From JAISFI01 sp031552335 (GTDB lineage: Bacteria; Bacteroidota; Bacteroidia; Bacteroidales; Azobacteroidaceae), in assembly GCA_031552335.1 (NCBI GenBank), contig JAVBMQ010000200.1, positions 1 through 7,509 of the forward strand: a stretch of 7,509 nucleotides of DNA, in the 5' to 3' direction. The notes below the pieces were generated by a model. The model was not told where the DNA came from. It saw only the letters and a program-made list of their open reading frames with translations, and made no database searches. The stretch's first letter is position 1. Every line of letters begins with the position of its first letter. A program made the position numbers and the translations under genes. Below are positions 1-5,894 of the stretch, piece by piece.

Positions 1-1770
1 CGTAATCATCAGGAGTGGAGCAGAAAACGTAAAGAATACGGTGCGTGGGACTATGTGTCCAATCAGAAAGTTATTGACCAATTTTTTCGGGAAGGTATTG
101 AAAGAGCAAAGGGTACCGAAGACTTGATTACCATTGGTATGCGGGGTGACGGCGATGCCCCCATGGGCGGCAAGGAAGGAAATGACCATAATGCTGTACC
201 GCGAGATAAAGAAAATATGGAATTGCTGGAAAAAATCTTTAAAAACCAGCGTCAGATAATTAAAGAAGTAACGGGAAAATCTCCCGAAAAAACTCCACAG
301 GTTTGGGCTATCTATAAAGAAGTGCAACGTTACTATGACTTGGGACTTCGTGCTCCCGACGATGCAATCATGCTACTCACAGATGATAATTGGGGCAACG
401 TAACCCGTCTGCCTAATGCCGAAGAAAGAAAACACCCCGGAGGTTGGGGACTTTATTATCATGTAGACTATGTTGGTGCTCCCCGCAGCACAAAGTGGCT
501 CAATATTACTCCTATACAGAATATGTGGGAGCAGCTTCAGTTGGCTTATGACTATGGGGTAGAAAAATTATGGGTTCTTAATGTGGGCGATTTGAAACCT
601 ATGGAATATCCTATTACGCTTTTCTTGGATATGGCTTGGAACCCGACACGCTATACTGCAAGTAATTTGTTGGAGCATCCGCGCCGGTTTTGCGCACAAC
701 AGTTCGGCGAAGACCAAGCGGACGAAGCAGCGAGGATTTTGAACTTGTATAGTAAATATACCGGCCGGGTAACACCGGAAATGCTTGACCGTAACACGTA
801 TAATCTGGAAACAGGAGAATGGAAACAGGTTACGGACGAATATATGAAACTTGAGGCGGAAGCCTTGCGGCAATATATCACGCTCAAGCCCGAGTATAAA
901 GATGCATACAAACAATTGATTCTTTTTCCCGTTCAGGCAATGGCTAACCTGTATGAAATGTATTATGCGCAGGCCATGAATCACAAATTGTACAAAGAAA
1001 ACAATCCGCAAGCTAATTATTGGGCAGATAAAGTCGAACAAACTTTCCTGCGGGATGCCGAATTATGTGATGATTACAATAATGTCATGTCGGGAGGAAA
1101 ATGGAAAAATATGATGATTCAAAAGCATATTGGCTATACCTCGTGGAATGATAATTTTCCCGCCGATAAACAACCTGATATTTATCGTATAGTAGAACCC
1201 GAAAAGGCTGCGGGAGGATACGTTTTTAAGTCTCGGGACAAAGTGGTGGTAATGGAGGCTGAACATTATTTTGAAAAGAAAAATGCCAAAGATGCAAATT
1301 GGACGGTTATTCCTTATATGGGTCGTACATTAAGCGGTATCGCTTTGATGCCATATTCAAAAGACGTTACAGGCGCTTCACTGTCTTATAAAATGGAAAT
1401 CCCCAAAGATGTTTCCGAAGTTACCGTACATGTAGTTGTCAAATCGACGTTGGCTTTTCATGATATAAAAGGGCATGAATATGAAGTGGGATTCGAAGGC
1501 GGCAATACACAAACAATAAACTTCAATGCCAATTTGAATGAAGCTCCCGAGAATGTATATTCGATTTTTTATCCTACCGTTGCCCGCAGAGTAGTCGAAA
1601 GTAAGGTGAAGCTGAATGTTCCTGCTTCCGCAAATAATAAACAAATTCTTACTGTAAAGCCTCTTGACCCGGGAATTGTCTTTGAAAAAATAGTAATAGA
1701 TTATGGGGGCTATAAGGATTCTTACTTGTTCATGGACGAAACTCCTAACAAAAGAGAAAAAGGGAAATAA
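1..1770 (+). CDS. GH115 family alpha-glucuronidase, C-terminal part (5'-truncated by window edge)
   Basis: The reading frame is open from base 1, so the first in-frame GTG (55) and the internal ATGs are not the start; 589 residues to the TAA are visible. GH115 enzymes remove glucuronic acid or 4-O-methyl-glucuronic acid side chains from xylan, and some act on arabinogalactan. Family wording is clear: GMRGDGD (visible residues about 46-52), DDNWGN (128-133), YHVDYVG (153-159) and NVGDLKP (194-200) belong to the TIM-barrel catalytic domain. A helical region follows (about 225-365), then a GKWKNMM...HIGYTSWND segment and a beta-sandwich C-terminal domain starting near VVMEAEHY (about 415-575), the usual GH115_C module. 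Family members are usually about 800-1000 residues, so 250-400 residues, including any signal peptide, should lie upstream. No terminator follows, and the next secreted-protein gene starts 65 bp later, so cotranscription is plausible. The family is secure; xylan versus arabinogalactan as substrate is not decided. Confidence 0.95.
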   Translation, partial: RNHQEWSRKRKEYGAWDYVSNQKVIDQFFREGIERAKGTEDLITIGMRGDGDAPMGGKEGNDHNAVPRDKENMELLEKIFKNQRQIIKEVTGKSPEKTPQVWAIYKEVQRYYDLGLRAPDDAIMLLTDDNWGNVTRLPNAEERKHPGGWGLYYHVDYVGAPRSTKWLNITPIQNMWEQLQLAYDYGVEKLWVLNVGDLKPMEYPITLFLDMAWNPTRYTASNLLEHPRRFCAQQFGEDQADEAARILNLYSKYTGRVTPEMLDRNTYNLETGEWKQVTDEYMKLEAEALRQYITLKPEYKDAYKQLILFPVQAMANLYEMYYAQAMNHKLYKENNPQANYWADKVEQTFLRDAELCDDYNNVMSGGKWKNMMIQKHIGYTSWNDNFPADKQPDIYRIVEPEKAAGGYVFKSRDKVVVMEAEHYFEKKNAKDANWTVIPYMGRTLSGIALMPYSKDVTGASLSYKMEIPKDVSEVTVHVVVKSTLAFHDIKGHEYEVGFEGGNTQTINFNANLNEAPENVYSIFYPTVARRVVESKVKLNVPASANNKQILTVKPLDPGIVFEKIVIDYGGYKDSYLFMDETPNKREKGK

Positions 1771-1835
1771 AATACAAGTCGTTATAATTCAGCAAAATCA
1801 GAAAGTTATTAATTATTCTAATTTATAAAAATGTC

Positions 1836-2699
1836 ATGAAAAATTTTATTACAATTTCATTAGTTGCTTTATTTATCTCTACCGGGGCAATGGCCCAGGA
1901 TAAAAAAGATGTTTCTCGTCCAATCAGTTTTAATGAGGCTACGGGACAAGGTTGGTCAATCAAAAGTGATACTCCGCATGAAGTTACAATTAATGTCGGA
2001 GAAAAAATCTATTCATTTATTTCCGACCCTATTACACTGGCAGGATATAAAGGATTTAAGATTGAATTTGAGGAAGAAATTCCTTCAGAAATCCAGTTAT
2101 TTATGAGAGGCTTGGATGGTGAAAAAGCCAATTTGGGAGAAATTTTTTCAAGCTTTAAAAAAGGTGAAAAAGTATTTGAATATAATTTTTCCGATTTCCC
2201 TAAACTTACCGGAGCTGTGACTCTGCAAAGATTAGCACTTCGTTTGAAAAAGGATGCAACTCCCGCTACCTTAAAAATAAAATCTTTCTATTTGATTAAA
2301 GATGACGGAACGACTGAGGCTACTGCCATGGGCGCAGGACCCAGCAATGATTGGACAAGAGTGTTGGGTTATTCAGCCAACATTGTATTTACAGGAAACA
2401 GTAACCGTAATTTGAAATTTGAAAGTTTCGATATTGAGGAATTTAATAAGTTGAATGTGATGGAAGTGGTATTAAATGAACCAATGGTAAAAGAAGATTT
2501 CACTATTACAGTAAAGTTTGAAGGAGGAAGCAAAAGCGGTTATCCTGTTTCAGCCGGAAAAGTAAAAGGATTTAGTGATGGTTCTACTTCGTTTACATTA
2601 AACAATTTGTCATCATATCCTGAAATTGAATCTGTAACAATAAGTGGCAAGCAAAAAGGCAAATCTCTTAACATCAAGAGTATTACACTCAAGAAATAA
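1836..2699 (+). CDS. Secreted protein of unknown family with two beta-rich modules
   Basis: No family is recognised. The 287-residue product begins with a clear type I signal peptide: Lys2, a hydrophobic core, and cleavage expected after ...GAMA (residue 20), before QDKK. No lipobox cysteine is present, so it is not an obvious lipoprotein. The mature part reads as two beta-strand-rich halves, about 27-157 and 165-287. Each has an early strand of the type YKGFKIEF or LNVMEVVL and ends in a similar strand (LKIKSFYLI; LNIKSITLKK), as in tandem jelly-roll or carbohydrate-binding-like modules. No catalytic motif, transmembrane helix or T9SS tail is visible; the chain stops right at the last strand. 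The start is fixed by the signal peptide, since ATG 1831 just upstream hits a stop after two codons. It lies 65 bp after GH115 and 49 bp before the next gene. An accessory glycan-binding role is inference from context. The coding call is secure, the function is not. Confidence 0.85.
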   Translation: MKNFITISLVALFISTGAMAQDKKDVSRPISFNEATGQGWSIKSDTPHEVTINVGEKIYSFISDPITLAGYKGFKIEFEEEIPSEIQLFMRGLDGEKANLGEIFSSFKKGEKVFEYNFSDFPKLTGAVTLQRLALRLKKDATPATLKIKSFYLIKDDGTTEATAMGAGPSNDWTRVLGYSANIVFTGNSNRNLKFESFDIEEFNKLNVMEVVLNEPMVKEDFTITVKFEGGSKSGYPVSAGKVKGFSDGSTSFTLNNLSSYPEIESVTISGKQKGKSLNIKSITLKK

Positions 2700-2748
2700 T
2701 AAATTACAATTAATTATTAGAAGTTAAACAATTAAAAACAAAGTAATC

Positions 2749-3792
2749 ATGAAAAGTTTTTTCCTAATTATCGCAACATTGATGTTGAGTTTTTCCGCTT
2801 TTGCAGGAAGAACGTACATTTCGTTATCCAACACTACATTGACAAATGTCGATGCGGTATCAAATGCTGATGGCAGCGTGACCTATTCATTAATAGATGC
2901 AGGAACTACAGGTACTGTTAGATTCAATGATTTTACGGATTTTACTCCTTACCAGAGTGTGGTCTTTGCTTACTCGCAAACTGCAAGCAATGGTGTTACT
3001 TATTCATTGAATAATCAATACATAAACAACCCTCGTGCTACTTACAAGCCTGCCAGTACTTTGACAGGTTCAGGCTCTTTTGATGTTGTTGCTTTATCAG
3101 CTGCAGGTAAAGCTATGGACAATTCCTATTATGCTCTTCAAATTACAAGTGGGACAGTAACAATTTCAAGTATTTATTGTACTTCATTACCTCCTACAGG
3201 TGCTATCTTATTAAACACTTTGGATTATAATAATAATGGTACTATAGCAAAAACAACCGTAAATACCTCAGCCAACATCAATGGTAGCGCAAAACCGCAG
3301 ATTGCAGGCCCGAATACTACTTCTGCAAATACTTATGTTGATTTGACAGCTTATGAGCTCATTAAATTTGACATATACTATCCTACCGCAAATGAAGGCA
3401 CCGAAATTAGTATTCGTTTTCAATTTGTAAATTCTGACGGTACGGGAGTAACAGGTGATTCAGATGCATACACAATCGTAAAACCTACAGGCTCAGGCAC
3501 AGTTAGTTTTTCATTGAAAGATGCTCAATTGCCTTCTAAAAAATTAACGGGTATTAAAGCATTTGCTGCAAGCGGTGTTGCTTTCACACTCAGCATCGAT
3601 AATATTTATGTTTTTGTAAATGATACACCAACAAGCATTCAACAACCCAATGTTGATGAAGTGCCTGCATTTGTAAATGTTTATGATATCAGCGGTCAAA
3701 TATTGAAATCGAATGTTCCTTATGAGCAAGCATTGCAAGGACTTGCAAAAGGGATTTATATTGTAAACAAGAAAAAAGTAGCTGTATATTAA
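2749..3792 (+). CDS. Secreted two-module protein with short T9SS-type C-terminal tail (paralogue 1)
   Basis: The 347-residue product has a signal peptide cleaved probably after ...FSAFA (residue 19). Two Thr/Ser/Asn-rich beta modules follow: about 20-146, ending in TVTISSIYC, and about 152-291, opening with LDYNNNGTIAK and ending in FTLSIDNIYVF. After a linker (292-305) comes a tail (306-347) with VNVYDISGQILK and a final GIYIVNKKK segment. That is the late part of a type A T9SS sorting domain (Por_Secre_tail-like), which sends proteins across the outer membrane for surface attachment or release. The usual YPNP-like opening segment is missing. No hydrolase motif is seen; the jelly-roll look suggests glycan binding or a structural role (inference). 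It starts 49 bp after the previous gene with an A-rich leader (AAAAACAAAGTAATC) and no strong Shine-Dalgarno site. A hairpin lies just past the stop. The gene downstream is a close paralogue, about 60% identical by eye. No named family is recognised. Confidence 0.87.
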   Translation: MKSFFLIIATLMLSFSAFAGRTYISLSNTTLTNVDAVSNADGSVTYSLIDAGTTGTVRFNDFTDFTPYQSVVFAYSQTASNGVTYSLNNQYINNPRATYKPASTLTGSGSFDVVALSAAGKAMDNSYYALQITSGTVTISSIYCTSLPPTGAILLNTLDYNNNGTIAKTTVNTSANINGSAKPQIAGPNTTSANTYVDLTAYELIKFDIYYPTANEGTEISIRFQFVNSDGTGVTGDSDAYTIVKPTGSGTVSFSLKDAQLPSKKLTGIKAFAASGVAFTLSIDNIYVFVNDTPTSIQQPNVDEVPAFVNVYDISGQILKSNVPYEQALQGLAKGIYIVNKKKVAVY

Positions 3793-3808
3793 TTATCCTT
3801 TGATACTT

Positions 3809-3844
3809 GTAAAGGGCCTTGTATTTGTATTCAAGGCTCTTTAC
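3809..3844 (+). terminator. Strong hairpin between the two paralogues (terminator or attenuator)
   Basis: Left arm GTAAAGGGCCTTG (3809-3821) pairs with CAAGGCTCTTTAC (3832-3844): 13 pairs, one of them G·U, around a 10-nt loop. It begins 16 bases after the stop at 3792. The bases after the stem (TTACTTAAAT) are not a clean T run, so termination may be partial and the hairpin could instead protect the upstream message from 3' decay. It separates the paralogue genes into potentially different transcripts. Confidence 0.65.
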
Positions 3845-3893
3845 TTACTTAAATACCTTAAATAAACTCATTAATAAGTAAAAAAGAAAGTTT

Positions 3894-4946
3894 ATGAAAA
3901 ATTTATTACTGATTTCAACCATGATGTTTGTCGCTTTTTCTGCCTTTGCCGGGAAAACGTTTATTTCTGTGACAAACACAACACTTACAAATGTCAATGC
4001 AACCGATAACGGGGATGGAAGTATTACTTTCGCTTTAATTGACGCCAATGCTGTAGGGACTGTTCGCTTTGACGATATCAATAATTTCACTCCTTTTCAA
4101 AATGTTTATTTCACATATAATCAAACAACAGGTAGCGGTGTTACTTATTCTTTGAATAATCAATATGTAAATAGTCCTCGTACAAATTTTAAACCGGCAA
4201 GTACACTGAGCGGTTCCAGAGCATTTGATAAAGACATTCCTACTTTAATTGCTGAAGGTAAAGATATGGGGGCAACTGTTCCTTGTTATTATGCCATTCA
4301 ATTAACAGCCGGAACAGTTACAATTTCAAATATTTATTGCACCGACTTCGTGGATGGAGTTTTATTCAGTCAACTGGATTACAACAATAACGGTACAATT
4401 GCCAAGGCGACAGTAAAAAGTACTGCGGCAATTAATGGCGGAGGAAAACAACAGATTGTTGGCCCGGTCACAGCTACCGCAACTACTTATATGGATTTGA
4501 GCGAATATAAAGGTATACAATTAGACCTTACTTACCCCGCAGAAAATGAAGGTACAGAATTAACAGTTCGTTTTCAATTTGTAAATGCAGATGCTACCGG
4601 AGTTACAGGTGATACGGATACATACACGCTGGTGAAACCTACAGGAAGCGGAACTATCAAATTCTCTTTAGAAAATGCAGAATTACCTTCAAAAAAATTA
4701 GCAGGAATTAAAGTATGGGGTACTTCAGGTGTTGTGTTTTCATTAGGAATCTCCGATGTTTATGCCCTTAAGAGTTCGGTACCTTCTTCAATAAAAAATA
4801 TATCTGTTGATGAATTGCCTGCATTTGTAAATATTTACAATATCAACGGGAAATTAATCAAGAATAATATAGCAAAAGAACAAGCATTAGAAGGCCTTTC
4901 AAAAGGTATTTATATCGTCAATAATAAAAAAATGATGGTAAAATAA
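3894..4946 (+). CDS. Secreted two-module protein with short T9SS-type C-terminal tail (paralogue 2)
   Basis: The 350-residue product is a close paralogue of the gene just upstream, with the same order of parts. A signal peptide is cleaved after ...FSAFA (19). Beta module 1 spans about 20-151 and ends TVTISNIYC; module 2 spans about 155-292 and opens LDYNNNGTIAK. A linker (293-307) leads to a T9SS-type tail (308-350) with VNIYNINGKLIK and a final GIYIVNNKK segment ending in lysine. It has one more cysteine than paralogue 1 (Cys131 besides Cys149), both in module 1, so a disulfide is possible here but not there. Only a 101-bp gap holding the hairpin precedes it; just before the ATG lies an A/G-rich TAAAAAAGAAAG (3879-3890), typical of Bacteroidetes starts. 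No -7 element of the TAnnTTTG type is convincing in that gap, so it may be expressed by readthrough. No enzyme motif is seen; surface glycan binding is inference. Confidence 0.87.
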   Translation: MKNLLLISTMMFVAFSAFAGKTFISVTNTTLTNVNATDNGDGSITFALIDANAVGTVRFDDINNFTPFQNVYFTYNQTTGSGVTYSLNNQYVNSPRTNFKPASTLSGSRAFDKDIPTLIAEGKDMGATVPCYYAIQLTAGTVTISNIYCTDFVDGVLFSQLDYNNNGTIAKATVKSTAAINGGGKQQIVGPVTATATTYMDLSEYKGIQLDLTYPAENEGTELTVRFQFVNADATGVTGDTDTYTLVKPTGSGTIKFSLENAELPSKKLAGIKVWGTSGVVFSLGISDVYALKSSVPSSIKNISVDELPAFVNIYNINGKLIKNNIAKEQALEGLSKGIYIVNNKKMMVK

Positions 4947-4997
4947 AGGTAAATAGATTGTATTAGGTTAGCATTAATTTTAGTTTAAGATTGTGCG

Positions 4998-5031
4998 ATA
5001 AAGGGGGCGATTTTCGAACCCTTTATTTTTT
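4998..5031 (+). terminator. Rho-independent terminator after the secreted-protein block
   Basis: ATAAAGGG (4998-5005) pairs perfectly with CCCTTTAT (5019-5026) over 8 bp. The 13-nt loop contains a smaller CGA/TCG pairing (5008-5010 with 5014-5016). A run of six T (5026-5031) follows directly. It lies about 50 bases past the stop of the 3894-4946 gene and ends that transcript before the HU gene, which therefore needs its own promoter in 5032-5087. Confidence 0.72.
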
Positions 5032-5087
5032 ATGAACTTTAAAGATAAATAATACTCAAAATAGATAAGAATTTACATTTTACAAAG

Positions 5088-5360
5088 ATGACTAAAAGAG
5101 AACTGGTAGTGGCAGCAACAGCCAAAGCTAATGGGCAAATTACACAGGGTTGTATACAACAAGGGTTCGAACTTATTTTGAAGAGTACATTAGAAGCTTT
5201 AGCTAAAGGCGAAAAAATCACCATTGCAAACTTCGGGACATTTTATGTGAAAGAAATGAAAGAAAGAGTTTCAAGAAATCCTTCAACCGGAGAGAAAATA
5301 ACAGTTGAAGCCAAAAAGGTAGTCAAGTTCAAAGTAACGCAGGGGTTTAGTTTTGAGTGA
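5088..5360 (+). CDS. HU/IHF-family DNA-binding protein
   Basis: The 90-residue product has the full length and layout of a bacterial HU-family nucleoid protein. These proteins dimerise, bend DNA with two beta arms and help chromosome compaction, replication and recombination. The helical dimerisation part covers about 1-45 (MTKREL..., then a second helix near 24-40). ANFGTF (47-52) matches the family's GFGTF turn with Asn in place of the first Gly. The beta arm carries the intercalating-proline signature RNPSTGEKI (63-71), and the chain ends with the VKFK strand region (79-82). The start is set by the conserved N-terminus; the leader is A/T-rich (TTTACAAAG). It is a single-gene unit between two terminators and is probably unrelated to the glycan block. 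HU versus IHF subunit cannot be settled, as Bacteroidetes carry several such paralogues. Confidence 0.93.
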   Translation: MTKRELVVAATAKANGQITQGCIQQGFELILKSTLEALAKGEKITIANFGTFYVKEMKERVSRNPSTGEKITVEAKKVVKFKVTQGFSFE

Positions 5361-5376
5361 CTTTTAATATAAATTT

Positions 5377-5410
5377 AAAGCTATCCTTATCTTTTTATGG
5401 ATAGCTTTTT
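5377..5410. terminator. Probable bidirectional terminator between convergent HU and rpiB
   Basis: AAAGCTATCC (5377-5386) pairs perfectly with GGATAGCTTT (5399-5408) around a 12-nt loop. On the + strand the stem runs into CTTTTTCG, a usable T run 17-50 bases past the HU stop. On the - strand the stem is followed by AAATTTATATT, a weaker T-rich end, 26 bases beyond the rpiB stop. As the only hairpin in the 75-bp convergent gap, it probably serves both genes. Confidence 0.75.
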
Positions 5411-5435
5411 CGTTAATAAGGATTTAGCGTTGGAT

Positions 5436-5885
5436 TCACCAACGCTTCATTTTATCGATTCTCCTTTGATGCCTCCCTCCTTCGAACAAAGTTTCAAGAA
5501 AAATCTGAAGAATTTTTACCGCCTCTTCTTCACTAACACAAAGGGCAGGTAATGTTAAAATATTTGCATCATTATGTTCACGGGCTAAACGAGCTAATTC
5601 TTCAGTCCAACATAAAGCGGCTCTGATGTCCTGATGCTTGTTTAATGTCATTGAAATGCCGTTACCCGTATAGCAAATTGCAACTCCCGGATAACATTCT
5701 TTCTTTTCAACCGCATTAGCCAAAGGATGAGCGTAATCAGCATAATCGGAACTTTCGGGACTATTCGTCCCGAAGTCCTTAAAAGCAATTCCCATCGATG
5801 TAAGCCTGTCTTTCAAATGTTCTTTCAACTTAAAACCTCCATGGTCGGATGCAATGCCGACAGGTATATCTTCAATTAATATCAT
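5436..5885 (-). CDS. rpiB: Ribose-5-phosphate isomerase B
   Basis: The 149-residue cytoplasmic enzyme interconverts ribose 5-phosphate and ribulose 5-phosphate in the non-oxidative pentose phosphate pathway. Length and motifs fit the RpiB/LacAB family: ASDHGGF (12-18, with Asp14 and His15), Cys71 in ICYTGNG, Thr73, NKHQDIRAAL (82-91), REHNDANIL (102-110, with His104) and Arg138/Arg142 near the C-terminus. With a constant shift of five these match the E. coli RpiB catalytic and phosphate-binding positions (Asp9, His10, Cys66, Thr68, His99, Arg133, Arg137). The residue after the catalytic Cys is Tyr rather than the common Gly (CGTG), a local deviation. The ATG follows the transketolase stop by 9 bp, with AGAGAGAA just upstream as a purine-rich ribosome site. 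The two genes form an operon for the same pathway. An allose-6-phosphate isomerase role is possible for the family but less likely in this context. Confidence 0.95.
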   Translation of the reverse strand: MILIEDIPVGIASDHGGFKLKEHLKDRLTSMGIAFKDFGTNSPESSDYADYAHPLANAVEKKECYPGVAICYTGNGISMTLNKHQDIRAALCWTEELARLAREHNDANILTLPALCVSEEEAVKILQIFLETLFEGGRHQRRIDKMKRW

Positions 5886-5894
5886 TTCTCTCTG

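Larger units (their letters stand above)
2749..4946 (+). repeat. Tandem gene duplication (two paralogous secreted-protein genes)
   Basis: The genes at 2749-3792 and 3894-4946 align over their whole length with few gaps. Over the first module (residues 20-108) I count about 57 identities in about 90 positions, and the second module looks similar. Strings kept in both include GVTYSLNNQY, LDYNNNGTIAK, VKPTGSGT and LPSKKL. Third codon positions have diverged widely and the intergenic DNA is unlike, so the duplication is old rather than a recent slippage or assembly artefact. The extra residues in copy 2 fall mainly near residues 113-130, between the end of module 1's core and its last strands. 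Confidence 0.85.

Noticed and set aside
55..57. GTG as the GH115 start codon
   Set aside because: The frame is open upstream to base 1 and the residues before it already read as GH115 catalytic domain, so this is an internal Val.
568..1644. Open frames on the - strand inside GH115 (568-1041, 651-911, 1063-1266, 1378-1644)
   Set aside because: They are antisense to a clear GH115 coding region, resemble no family, and have no ribosome site or gene-like composition.
1864..2106. 80-codon frame on the + strand within the 1836-2699 gene
   Set aside because: It overlaps a gene with a good signal peptide in another frame, and its residues look like a frame-shifted reading.
3222..3257. EF-hand or dockerin calcium loop at DYNNNGTIAK
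   Set aside because: The required acidic residue at loop position 12 is Thr, there is no second repeat as in dockerins, and the context is beta-rich.
5074..5081. TACATTTT as a Bacteroidetes -7 promoter box for the HU gene
   Set aside because: It lies only 6 bases from the ATG, mismatches TAnnTTTG at the last base, and has no clear -33 TTTG-like partner.
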